A stretch of 48,395 bases of DNA, taken from positions 1 through 48,395 of the forward strand of contig UNSJ01000011.1 in NCBI GenBank assembly GCA_900548405.1. Reading direction: 5' to 3'. Below the pieces are notes generated by a model. That model did not search any database and was not told the DNA's origin. It saw only the letters and a program-made list of their open reading frames with translations. The position numbers and the translations under genes are program-made. The DNA is from Candidatus Gastranaerophilales bacterium (GTDB taxonomy: Bacteria > Cyanobacteriota > Vampirovibrionia > Gastranaerophilales > Gastranaerophilaceae). The first letter of the stretch is position 1; each line of letters starts with the position of its first letter. This document shows positions 25,362 through 33,341 of the stretch, piece after piece.

Positions 25362-26147
25362 ATGAAAATATATTCTTATCCCATAAAAATAAATAATTCT
25401 TTATATAATACCGCTCATTCACGGCATTCTGTGTCTTTTGGAACAACTTACAGAAATTATATAAATGAAAAAGGGGAGGAATTTAATACAAACAGCTGGT
25501 TATTTAGAGATGATTTAGATTGGAAAAGACTTGTTAAGTATGAAAATAATCATTTTAAAAATCTTAACAGAGTAAATGTTGTTGTACTTGCATCGTCTGA
25601 CGGTTCTGAAGAGTATTCTAAAGTTATGTCATTATCAGAAAATTTGCCTGAGCAGGATGCAGAAAAGTTCTTTCCTATTAAAGGATATGATATTGATTAT
25701 GAAATGACAAGAGCTTCTAACAGCGGGCTTTTAAATACATCTTTACATGACAGAATGATGCTTCAAATTTATTGTGATGATTACGAGAAATATTTCAAAG
25801 AAACTCATGAAAAACTTATTATAAAGGGTGATACTTCATTGCAAAAGCAAAAAACACTTAAAGCGACAAATTTTTTAAAAGACAAAGTACGTTTTGAAAG
25901 AGCTGATATGTATAATGTACTCAATAACCTTGACGATAATTCAAACACAATACTTATGTGCAGAAATGTTTTGGGCTACTTTGAGGATGACAAAATTGAA
26001 AAATTTATAAAAATTGTTTCCAATAAACTGAAACAAGAAAGCCTTTTTATTATCGGAGAACATGACACAAAATGTTCCTTTATCAGCAGATATTTAAATG
26101 AAAACGGATTTGCTAAAGTAATGGAACACGTTTACAAAAGAATATAA
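25362..26147 (+). CDS. CheR-like methyltransferase homologue, degenerate SAM motif
   Basis: 261 residues from ATG 25362. The CheR signature CRNVLGYF lies near residue 199. GYDIDYEMTRAS matches the acidic SAM-binding strand, and VRFERADMYN the following loop. The first SAM motif, normally with GCATGEE, is here VLASSDGSEEYS, so cofactor binding could be weak. No SD is obvious and a tRNA with terminator precedes it, so the promoter is unclear. No chemotaxis genes are nearby; a role outside chemotaxis is likely. The N-terminus (IYSYPIKIN...SVSFGTTY) lacks the CheR N-domain. Confidence 0.72.
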   Translation: MKIYSYPIKINNSLYNTAHSRHSVSFGTTYRNYINEKGEEFNTNSWLFRDDLDWKRLVKYENNHFKNLNRVNVVVLASSDGSEEYSKVMSLSENLPEQDAEKFFPIKGYDIDYEMTRASNSGLLNTSLHDRMMLQIYCDDYEKYFKETHEKLIIKGDTSLQKQKTLKATNFLKDKVRFERADMYNVLNNLDDNSNTILMCRNVLGYFEDDKIEKFIKIVSNKLKQESLFIIGEHDTKCSFISRYLNENGFAKVMEHVYKRI

Positions 26148-26153
26148 ATACGG

Positions 26154-26182
26154 GAAAACAGCAGTGGATTTCTGCTGTTTTC
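26154..26182. terminator. bidirectional terminator
   Basis: 11-bp perfect stem GAAAACAGCAG / CTGCTGTTTTC, loop TGGATTT, between convergent genes. Confidence 0.8.
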
Positions 26183-26206
26183 AAATTTTTATAGCTATAA
26201 ATTTAA

Positions 26207-26521
26207 TTAGTCTTCATCGTCGTCTTCACCGTTAATAACTTTAACTGCTTCAACTCCTCCTTTTTTATAATATGATTCTTCGTCAGGAGCAAGCATTTTT
26301 AGCAGCTGTAGAAAGTTACCTACGTGAACTTTTTCATCATCTGCGATTTCATCAAGCAGTTTTTTTGCATCGTCATTGTCAATTGATTCTTTAAGCTGTT
26401 CATAAAATTGAATTGATTCAAATTCGGCTGCAACGCTGAACCTGATAGCTCTGATTAGTTCTTCTTTGGTTAATTTTCTGTCACATTTATTCCCTTTAAA
26501 CGGTGTTCCAAATTCAGGCAT
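26207..26521 (-). CDS. ferritin-like diiron protein resembling encapsulin-cargo ferritin domains
   Basis: 104 residues: one helical pair with diiron ligands in FSVAAEFESIQFYEQL and ADDEKVHVGNFLQLL (E, E-x-x-H pattern), too short for a four-helix monomer, so it should dimerise. The segment from KLTKEELIRAIRFS to HVGNFLQLL is very like the ferritin-like domain fused to encapsulin in Pyrococcus, as I remember it. An acidic tail ends NGEDDDED. AAGGAG precedes the ATG. No encapsulin shell gene is in the window. Role: iron oxidation or peroxide protection, inferred. Confidence 0.78.
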   Translation of the reverse strand: MPEFGTPFKGNKCDRKLTKEELIRAIRFSVAAEFESIQFYEQLKESIDNDDAKKLLDEIADDEKVHVGNFLQLLKMLAPDEESYYKKGGVEAVKVINGEDDDED

Positions 26522-26759
26522 AATTTTCTCCTTTTTATTTCTGACAACTATATTTTATTTATAACAGTTGGAAATTACATTGCCCGATAAGAGAGGTATG
26601 TTTGGAATAAAATTTTTTTATATTATTTTGTTAATAATATGAAACATTTATACATACTTTGTTTTTTTTTTATTTATTTCTGTTAACATATAAAAAAGCA
26701 GTTGACAAAATTTTTTATGTTCACTTTTTATATGTGATGAAATAATAAGGATTTATACA

Positions 26760-27635
26760 TTGCAAAATACAATAACAAAAAATTATACAGTAATTAAACA
26801 GAATAGTTTTAAACATTCCGTTGATTCTTCTCTTTTAAATTATGTTGAATTAAGATTAAATAAAATATTTTCAGATGAAGTAAATTCATCTGATTCTATA
26901 TTCCTAAAAGTTAAACAAAGTGCCATTCATAAGATGGCTTTGTTTTTATCCGGAAGTATTAAAAGATCTTGTTCAATCGGGATTGCCGGAGAAACAGCGA
27001 GCGGTAAATCAACAATTGCATATGATATAATTAATACTATTCAAGCGTTTTCTGAAGAATATTGCATTAAAAATGCTATCACAAGAATTAATACAGACGA
27101 TTATTATTTTGATCGTTCTGATATGGTTAAAGCAGCAGGAAGCTTTGCAGAATTTGCTAAACATTATGATTTGGATGTGCCTGAAGCTTTAGAATTGGAA
27201 TTGATGAAAAAACATATCAAATCTCTTTTGTTTGGTAATACTGTTTATCTTCCGGAGTATGATATGTCAGGAACAGCAATAAGACGTGATAATGTAAAAC
27301 TTGCAGTTCCGTCAAAAATTATTATTTCCGAAGGTCTTTTTACTTTGACAGATAAAGTTGTTGATGCATTTGATTTCAAAATTTATGTTGATGTTTCAAG
27401 CGACATTCAAAAAGAAAGATTTTATAAGCGTGCTGCCGAAAGAGATTTAGGAGATAGTGCCGATGAAGTTTATACAAATGCTTCAAACAAGGCTAAAACA
27501 CATATTCATCCGACAGCTCAAAGTGCCGATATTATCCTTTCGGGGGAAGCAGACAGAGCTGCTTACAGAAAGTTTATTAACAAAATCTTATGTCTTGTTC
27601 AGGAAGTCCATTTTAAAGAATTAGTTGTTTCTTAA
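26760..27635 (+). CDS. uridine kinase / phosphoribulokinase-family P-loop kinase
   Basis: 291 residues. Walker A GIAGETASGKST near residue 75, INTDDYYFD (the substrate Asp of uridine kinases), LPEYDMSGTAIR, EGLFTL, and a lid with KERFYKRAAERDLG. Start TTG 26760 has AAGGA eight bases upstream; the next in-frame Met is 57 residues later. The ~70-residue N-terminal extension is not typical of Udk, so the substrate may not be uridine. It ends one base before the stop of the convergent 27636 gene. Confidence 0.85.
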   Translation: MQNTITKNYTVIKQNSFKHSVDSSLLNYVELRLNKIFSDEVNSSDSIFLKVKQSAIHKMALFLSGSIKRSCSIGIAGETASGKSTIAYDIINTIQAFSEEYCIKNAITRINTDDYYFDRSDMVKAAGSFAEFAKHYDLDVPEALELELMKKHIKSLLFGNTVYLPEYDMSGTAIRRDNVKLAVPSKIIISEGLFTLTDKVVDAFDFKIYVDVSSDIQKERFYKRAAERDLGDSADEVYTNASNKAKTHIHPTAQSADIILSGEADRAAYRKFINKILCLVQEVHFKELVVS

Positions 27636-28835
27636 TTATTTTATATTTTGTTTTTCTTTGTTGTAACGATATTTTGTGAAAAGGTTTGAAGTACCTGCAA
27701 TAAAGAAACCCATTACGCCTATTCCGAACAATAACGGTACGCCTGCAATAAGCACTTTTTGTTTTAAAAGTTTTTTATACATTGCATCTGTATTACCACT
27801 GTATTTTTCTGCTATTTTTCTTAAATCCTTTAACTCAGGTACTTCAAGTTTCTCATTAATCAATTCTTTGCATTTGCCGTTTTTGTATAAAAGTTTTTTA
27901 AATCCTTTTTCAAGCAGCTCATTCCCGCATATTATATAAAAACCGACAAGCGGGAAGCGGAAAAGTGTTTCAAGGAAGTTCTGTTTTCCTCTGTCTTTTG
28001 AAGCCCCAAAATATCCTGCTCCCCCTACAAGTACGCAAGAAGTAAGCTGACCTTTGCTGAGTGCTAATTTGCCGTTGTTGTCAGCAAAATCAAGGCTAAA
28101 GTATTTATTAAAAAAGTCAGCTTTCTTTTTATTGTCTTTAAAGAACTTTGTTCCAGGCGCAAGTATAGCTTCTGAAATATTTTGAAGAATTTTAGAGGTT
28201 TGTCCTTTTTTTACAAGAAGTGCGCTTAATGCAAGACATCCTGCATAAATGCCTGCTGTAAGTTTAATGTGTTTTTTAGCACTCTTTTCAACTTTTTCAT
28301 TTAGTTTGTCATTTACTTTTTGTTCTTTGTCTAAGTTTGCAATATTATCAAAATTACCTTGTTTAAACATCTTTAAAGTCATTAAATTCTTTATATAATT
28401 TAGAGAATATTCAACCAGAGGAATTGCAAGCGCGCTTAGTGCCAGTGCAGCTTTTACCGGAAGCAATTTTTTATTATCGAGTGCTTTATTTGCAATAAGT
28501 AAATCTTTTGCGGGTGTAGATATTTGTTTTTTAAGATTTTGAGGAAGCTTTTTGGAATAGAGTTTTCTGAAAATTCCTTCACCTAAGATTGCAGGGCAGT
28601 AATATACAAGCATTGATTCGCTTAATTCAAGAAATGAATTTTCAACCAAATCAGCTTTGCTTCTAGCAAACACGGCTTTTGGCGCAAGACCTGTTGCCGT
28701 ATCCTGAATAAACCTTATGTTAGAAAGTCCTGCGCCTCCTTCTTGTACTGCAACAATTTTGCTTGCAGCTTTTAAGCAAGGACCGATAGTACCTGCATTG
28801 GTAAATGATATGTTATTAACGTTATTAGTTTTCAT
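27636..28835 (-). CDS. uncharacterised membrane-type protein behind a Trp-codon leader
   Basis: 399 residues. ATG 28835 has AAGGA seven bases upstream. Hydrophobic stretches: AALALSALAIPLVEYSL, AGIYAGCLALSALLV, FPLVGFYIICG and the C-terminal VLIAGVPLLFGIGVMGFFIAG, separated by Lys-rich helices. The early segment SNIRFIQDTATGLAPKAVFA resembles the layout of the 18588 protein. I find no Trp codon in it, notable because its leader has tandem Trp codons. No transporter or enzyme signature; function unknown. It is alone in its transcription unit. Confidence 0.8.
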   Translation of the reverse strand: MKTNNVNNISFTNAGTIGPCLKAASKIVAVQEGGAGLSNIRFIQDTATGLAPKAVFARSKADLVENSFLELSESMLVYYCPAILGEGIFRKLYSKKLPQNLKKQISTPAKDLLIANKALDNKKLLPVKAALALSALAIPLVEYSLNYIKNLMTLKMFKQGNFDNIANLDKEQKVNDKLNEKVEKSAKKHIKLTAGIYAGCLALSALLVKKGQTSKILQNISEAILAPGTKFFKDNKKKADFFNKYFSLDFADNNGKLALSKGQLTSCVLVGGAGYFGASKDRGKQNFLETLFRFPLVGFYIICGNELLEKGFKKLLYKNGKCKELINEKLEVPELKDLRKIAEKYSGNTDAMYKKLLKQKVLIAGVPLLFGIGVMGFFIAGTSNLFTKYRYNKEKQNIK

Positions 28836-28867
28836 AGTAATTTCCTTTTTATAATCTGACAATACAA

Positions 28868-28956
28868 AATGACCTGCACAAACAGTACAGGTCATTAATA
28901 AATAAAATTATTATCAGCTTATTGCCAGCTTAAAAGACCTGTACTTTCGAACAGGT
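28868..28956 (-). promoter_or_regulatory. trp-type attenuator: overlapping 1:2, 2:3, 3:4 hairpins
   Basis: Reading the minus strand: segment 1 ACCTGT (28956-28951), segment 2 AGTACAGGTC (28945-28936), segment 3 AATGACCTGTACT (28896-28884), segment 4 CAGGTCATT (28876-28868). Pairings: 1:2, 6 bp; 2:3, 10 bp perfect; 3:4, 9 bp perfect, followed by TTTGTATTG, a weak U tract. Segment 1 begins one base after the two Trp codons of the leader peptide. The last arm ends 32 bp before the gene start. Confidence 0.65.
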
Positions 28957-28993
28957 GCCACCAAGATTGAGTGTTTAAATTTAAGTTTGGCAT
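28919..28993 (-). CDS. 24-residue leader peptide with Trp-Trp codons
   Basis: ATG 28993 behind AAAGGAAAG, 24 codons. Trp at residues 11, 12 and 23 (context QSWWHLFESTG ... LSWQ). The stop is 23 bases before hairpin arm 3. Three Trp in 24 residues is far above chance, and the placement matches trpL-type peptides. Alternative: a stable micro-protein, since W-x-x-F-x-x-T-G also occurs in small proteins such as YqzL. Confidence 0.65.
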   Translation of the reverse strand: MPNLNLNTQSWWHLFESTGLLSWQ

Positions 28994-29016
28994 AAAAATT
29001 ACTTTCCTTTGTATTG

Positions 29017-29045
29017 ATAGTAACACACAAATTTTAAAAAAGCAA
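29017..29045 (-). promoter_or_regulatory. possible promoter of the Trp-codon leader
   Basis: -35 TTGCTT, 17-bp spacer, -10 TACTAT on the minus strand; the start would fall at ~29010, directly before the leader SD. Confidence 0.4.
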
Positions 29046-29189
29046 CATAGAAAACTTTGCTATACAAGTGTTTAAGGAAGAAAAAAAGATTACAAAAAAT
29101 TTACAAAACGCAGAAAAATGGCAATAATTGATTTTTTCAGGTATTATATAAATGTTGGAAAATTTACAGACTGGTAGGAGACACCGATT

Positions 29190-30212
29190 TTGACTAAATT
29201 AGCCCCTTATGCTATTACCCATAGTAGTGCGCTGCCTTCTTTTGCTCAAAAACAGAAAGAAGCTGTGAAAAAAGAGACTAAACAGCAGCAATATAATGAT
29301 CCGTTAATGAGCTGGCCTATAAGAGGTTTGGCTTACTCAAACGAATTGGGAGCCGCGATAAGTGAAGTAGCTCCTAAATTAGGAACTTTGTTATGGTTCC
29401 CGGCTATGCTTTATTTTGGTGCTGATATTTATGATAAATATAAAAACGAAAAAACTTCTTATGATCCGAATGCAAAGCGCGGAACAGAGCAGGCTATTTT
29501 CCAATTGCTTGCAAGTGTTTTGATGCCTACGGGAGCAGTTATTGCAGGACAAAAAGCGGCATCTGCAATGGGAGTTATGGGAAAAACAGGTCTGTCGCTT
29601 CAAACTCAGGAAGAAGTAACAAACTTCTTACAAGAGTTTATGAGCAGACGTCACATTGACAAGTTTAAAGATAATATCCCTGAATTCAAAAAACATTTCG
29701 TTGAATCTTTAACTACTAAACGTGAAAATTTAATCAAAGAAACACAAATTAAAAATCCGATTAAACTTATAGGAAATTATTTCTTTGGAAGAAAACATCC
29801 TGAATCTATTGCATTATCTGAAAAAGACAGGGTTTTAAAATACGCAGATGAACATATTAACACTATGTTTGATATACATAAAAGCTTAATGGAAAATAAA
29901 AAGCCTGCACAATTCTCTGAAAAAATGTGGAAAAAATTTACTAAGTTAAAGGTTAAATTTGCTAAAGATCCTGATTATGCAGATACTTATGTTCGTGATG
30001 CAGCTGAACATATAATCAAAAAATTCCAAAAAAGCAAAATTACAAATGCAAAAATCTTAAAAACAATTGGCGGATTTGTGGCATTGGGCTTAGCAATAAA
30101 ACCTATTGATACTTTTGTTGAAAAAGTTATTATGAAAAAGTATGTAGAGCCAAATTTAAAAATGCTTGATAATTCTGACGTAAAAAAATATAAAGAAAAA
30201 GTATTAACTTAA
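29190..30212 (+). CDS. uncharacterised membrane-type protein
   Basis: 340 residues. Start TTG 29190 has TAGGAG nine bases upstream. Residues ~40-140 hold two or three hydrophobic segments (LGTLLWFPAMLYFGADIY, AIFQLLASVLMPTGAVIAGQKAA) joined by KNEKTSYDPNAKRGTE; then a long Lys-rich helical region and a final hydrophobic LKTIGGFVALGLAIKPID. Divergent from the 27636 gene and its leader. The layout is like the 18588, 27636 and 33342 proteins, suggesting a lineage-specific family. Function unknown. Confidence 0.75.
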   Translation: MTKLAPYAITHSSALPSFAQKQKEAVKKETKQQQYNDPLMSWPIRGLAYSNELGAAISEVAPKLGTLLWFPAMLYFGADIYDKYKNEKTSYDPNAKRGTEQAIFQLLASVLMPTGAVIAGQKAASAMGVMGKTGLSLQTQEEVTNFLQEFMSRRHIDKFKDNIPEFKKHFVESLTTKRENLIKETQIKNPIKLIGNYFFGRKHPESIALSEKDRVLKYADEHINTMFDIHKSLMENKKPAQFSEKMWKKFTKLKVKFAKDPDYADTYVRDAAEHIIKKFQKSKITNAKILKTIGGFVALGLAIKPIDTFVEKVIMKKYVEPNLKMLDNSDVKKYKEKVLT

Positions 30213-30242
30213 AAAAAGCTCCTAATTTAAGAAGCTTTTTTT
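30213..30242. terminator. terminator between convergent genes
   Basis: AAAAAGCT / AGCTTTTT stem with a 12-base interior, T tails on both strands. Confidence 0.65.
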
Positions 30243-30687
30243 AAACCTTTATTTTAACTACAACTTTTTTTACTGAATGTGTTTTGTTATTATAATTTAT
30301 TTGAGGCATATGTGCTTCATGAGGATAAATCAAAGCAAAGTTAAAGGGAGTTAATTGTACGCTGTTAATAGGTTCATCAGGTGTTTCAAAAAACATAACA
30401 TCACGACTATCATCATATTGTTCTGATATGTCTAATCCGTCAACAGAAATGTAATCAAGTCCTTCGCTGCCATCTAGAAGCATTTGAATATCTATGTATT
30501 TTTTATGAGCTTCAAGTTTACAGTTATCAATATCTTTTGTGTTATAGATATCAATGTTTACGTAAATATTCTCATCAATTTCATAGTGTCCAACGGGTGT
30601 TTCTGCTGAAAGACCTGTTAAAAAATCTTTTACATTGGCAGGAATTTCATTATATTTATTTAAATTTTTTATATTATCATAAATCAT
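30241..30687 (-). CDS. YhcH/YjgK/YiaL family sugar-metabolism protein
   Basis: 148 residues, cupin-like fold. Family landmarks: EAHKKYIDIQMLLDGSEG, then FFETPDEP, and the metal ligand HEAHMPQI near the end. Members are linked to sialic acid or anomeric sugar handling in E. coli; the substrate here is not shown. Last gene of the minus-strand run, 17 bp after the transketolase half. Confidence 0.85.
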   Translation of the reverse strand: MIYDNIKNLNKYNEIPANVKDFLTGLSAETPVGHYEIDENIYVNIDIYNTKDIDNCKLEAHKKYIDIQMLLDGSEGLDYISVDGLDISEQYDDSRDVMFFETPDEPINSVQLTPFNFALIYPHEAHMPQINYNNKTHSVKKVVVKIKV

Positions 30688-30704
30688 AAATATTATTCTC
30701 TTTT

Positions 30705-31529
30705 TTATTCTAATTCAGCTAAAGCGCGTTCGTAACTTTCTTTGTCAGGAGCTTTCCCGTGCCAGCCTGCATTATTTTCCATAAAGCTTACACCTTTGCC
30801 TTTAGTTGTATTTGCAATAATTACAGTTTGTTTTGGATTTGATTTAGCCTTTTCGATAGCATCATATATTTCATCTAAATTGTGACCATCGATTTCAATT
30901 ACATCCCAATTAAATGCTTTAATTTTTTCTGCCAGGTTATCTAATGTTTTAATATTTTCTGTACATCCGTCAATTTGCAGACGGTTTCTGTCAATAATTG
31001 CAACTAAATTATCAAGTTTTCTGTGTGCCCCGTTCATAAAAGCTTCCCACACACTGCCTTCCTGCAGCTCTCCATCGCCCATAAGGCAGAATACGTTAGC
31101 AGGATTCTTGTCAAGTTTCAGACCTGATGCAATGCCGCAGGCTATGGATAATCCCTGTCCCAAAGAACCTGTCGCAACATCAATTCCAGGACAAATAGGC
31201 ACAGGGTGACCTTGAAGTCGTGAACCTAAAATTCTGAATGTCATTAATTCTTCTTTTGGGAAATAACCAAGCTGAGCAAGAACAGAATAAAGAATTGAAG
31301 ATGCGTGACCTTTTGATAATACAAATCTGTCACGATTTTCAAAATCTTTTGATTTTGTCCATTTGGGGCATATATTCATACATTTGTGATATAAGACTGT
31401 CATAATATCGGCAGCTGATAATGCTCCGCCGATGTGTCCGGACTGTGCATTATAAACCATTTTAACAACATTCTGTCTGTTTTCTTTGCATAATTTTTTT
31501 AAATTTTCTTTATCATTTTCGCTTAACAT
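30705..31529 (-). CDS. transketolase, N-terminal (TPP-binding) subunit
   Basis: 274 residues, the size of the N-terminal half of split transketolases. SGHIGGALSAADIMTVLYH, DRFVLSKGHAS, GHPVPICPGIDVATGSLGQGL and the TPP/Mg motif GDGELQEGSVWEA with later DRNRLQIDG. The C-terminal pyrimidine-binding half is not adjacent and not in the window. AGGGAG before the ATG is formed by the last codons of the upstream wecG-like gene, two bases away. Split pairs sometimes act in special sugar or amino-sugar synthesis, so the real reaction is open. Confidence 0.9.
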   Translation of the reverse strand: MLSENDKENLKKLCKENRQNVVKMVYNAQSGHIGGALSAADIMTVLYHKCMNICPKWTKSKDFENRDRFVLSKGHASSILYSVLAQLGYFPKEELMTFRILGSRLQGHPVPICPGIDVATGSLGQGLSIACGIASGLKLDKNPANVFCLMGDGELQEGSVWEAFMNGAHRKLDNLVAIIDRNRLQIDGCTENIKTLDNLAEKIKAFNWDVIEIDGHNLDEIYDAIEKAKSNPKQTVIIANTTKGKGVSFMENNAGWHGKAPDKESYERALAELE

Positions 31530-31531
31530 GG

Positions 31532-32254
31532 TTAAACTCCCTTTGGTATAAATTTCTCTCTTAAAACATTTAAAACGAATAACGGAAGTGTCGGGAATAT
31601 TCTTTTAAATCTTTGAGGTTCTTTTACGGTTCTGTAAAGCCATTCCAAACCCAGTTTTTGATATATTTCCGGTGCTCTTTGAACCACTCCTGACCATACA
31701 TCAAAGCTGCCGCCTACTCCTATAAATAATGAATCAGGAAGCATTGTTTTGGATTTAGCAATAAATTCTTCCTGTTTTGGCGAGCCGAGTGCGCATAATA
31801 CCAAACGCGGCTGCAGATTTTTTAAATCATTCATTACTCTTTCATCATCTTTGAAATATCCGTCTTGAACATATACTATATTAATATTCTCAAATTCATT
31901 TTTAATATTTTCAGCTGCTTTTTCAATAATTTCAGGTTTAGCTCCTACAAAAGCAACAGATTTGCCTTCTTTAGCGCAGACTTCAAGCATTTTATGAGCA
32001 AATTCAATGCCTGCTATACGTCTTACACTGTTGCCGAGAATTTTTAATCCTATTTCAACGCCTATACCGTCAGGAATAACAAGCTCTGCAGAATTTATAA
32101 TATCTGCAAAATCAGAATTTTTTCGCGCGTTATTAATCATTTCAGGATTTATTGTAATCACCTGACCTGAAATAGAATCAGCATATTTTACTGCTGTTTC
32201 GAAATCAAATGTATCTACATTAAAACCTTGCAGTTTTACAGTTTTTCGGTTCAT
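31532..32254 (-). CDS. WecG/TagA/CpsF-family glycosyltransferase
   Basis: 240 residues. The family transfers an amino sugar such as ManNAc(A) to a lipid-linked sugar on the inner membrane surface. Features: ITINPEMINNARKNSDFADII, PDGIGVEIGLKILG, VGAKPEIIEKAA, CALGSPKQEEFIAKS, GVGGSFDVWSG and the C-terminal LEWLYRTVKEPQRFKR. Its neighbours (transketolase half, YhcH-like) also concern sugars. Polysaccharide or O-antigen building is the likely pathway. Confidence 0.93.
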   Translation of the reverse strand: MNRKTVKLQGFNVDTFDFETAVKYADSISGQVITINPEMINNARKNSDFADIINSAELVIPDGIGVEIGLKILGNSVRRIAGIEFAHKMLEVCAKEGKSVAFVGAKPEIIEKAAENIKNEFENINIVYVQDGYFKDDERVMNDLKNLQPRLVLCALGSPKQEEFIAKSKTMLPDSLFIGVGGSFDVWSGVVQRAPEIYQKLGLEWLYRTVKEPQRFKRIFPTLPLFVLNVLREKFIPKGV

Positions 32255-32269
32255 AGAATTATTATAGAT

Positions 32270-33295
32270 TTAATTAATTATTTTTGCAAGCTTAAACAGA
32301 TAATCATCTTTTGAACCTGATTGTATTCCTATTGGTATAAAGTTTTCCTTGAATTTTTCAACTGCATATCTGTCTGTCATTCCTGATATATAATCTGTTA
32401 CAATTCGTTCGATTTTACTTTCTTCGCACATTGGTTTAAGCATATCTGTATACAGGTAGAACAATTCGCGGATGACCTTTCTTGCTTTCTTTTCTTCAAG
32501 TTTTGCCGGTGAATCTATATATACATTATCAAACATCCATTGTCTTAATTTTGTTGTGTAATGCCAACCTTCTTCACTCATGGAAACTTGAGGTTTGCCT
32601 ATGGAGTTTGATACTATTTCGTTAATCATTTTGTTTAAGCGTTTGCTCTGTACTGATGAAAAATAATCTATACAATCTTTAGGCAAATCACTTTCTGCAA
32701 TTATGCCTGCTCTTATTGAATCTTCAATATCATGATTAATATAAGCTATTTTATCTGCAAGCTGTACAACCTGTGCTTCAGGTGTTTTGGGAGTATAACC
32801 CCAGGAGTGGGTTAAAATTCCGTCAATTGTTTCTCTGCAAAGGTTAAGATGTTCTAAAATTTCTACAACTCTCACACTTTGAACGTTATGATTGAAACCG
32901 CCTTTTACAAGTTCGTTTAGAACTCCTTCACCGCAATGCCCGAAAGGTGTGTGACCTAAATCATGACCGAGTGAAATCGCCTCAACAAGATCTTCGTTTA
33001 AATCAAGGGCTCTTGCTATTGTTCTGCCTATTTGTGAAACTTCAAGTGTATGTGTTAAACGTGTTCTGAAGTGATCATCAAACGGTGATAAAAATACTTG
33101 AGTTTTATGTTTCAAACGTCTGAACGCTTTTGAATGAAGAATTCTATCTCTGTCGCGTTGAAATTCTGTTCTTAAAAGAGAAGGTTCTTCTTCTTCTTTT
33201 CTTTTTGCGTAACGGCTTTTGGTTGCAAATTCCGATAAGTTATCAATTTCTCTTTGCTCGAGTTTATATTTTATCGTATCTTCTGTTTTAAGCAT
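32270..33295 (-). CDS. dgt: deoxyguanosinetriphosphate triphosphohydrolase-like protein
   Basis: 341 residues. HD-domain dNTPase that splits dNTPs to nucleoside and triphosphate. Motifs: RILHSKAFRRLKHKTQVF, TRLTHTLEVSQIGRTIAR (H), SLGHDLGHTPFGHCGE (HD pair), and KIAYINHDIEDS. The shorter form of the family, usual length. AAAGGA eight bases before ATG 33295. Substrate range (dGTP only or any dNTP) cannot be read from sequence. Confidence 0.92.
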   Translation of the reverse strand: MLKTEDTIKYKLEQREIDNLSEFATKSRYAKRKEEEEPSLLRTEFQRDRDRILHSKAFRRLKHKTQVFLSPFDDHFRTRLTHTLEVSQIGRTIARALDLNEDLVEAISLGHDLGHTPFGHCGEGVLNELVKGGFNHNVQSVRVVEILEHLNLCRETIDGILTHSWGYTPKTPEAQVVQLADKIAYINHDIEDSIRAGIIAESDLPKDCIDYFSSVQSKRLNKMINEIVSNSIGKPQVSMSEEGWHYTTKLRQWMFDNVYIDSPAKLEEKKARKVIRELFYLYTDMLKPMCEESKIERIVTDYISGMTDRYAVEKFKENFIPIGIQSGSKDDYLFKLAKIIN

Positions 33296-33341
33296 AATTA
33301 AGTCCTTTTTCAGGCATTGTAACAGAAAAGAAAATTAAATG

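Noticed and set aside
26702..26734. TTGACA as promoter of the uridine-kinase-like gene
   Set aside because: No acceptable -10 at 16-18 bp; the nearest TATATG is 21 bp away.
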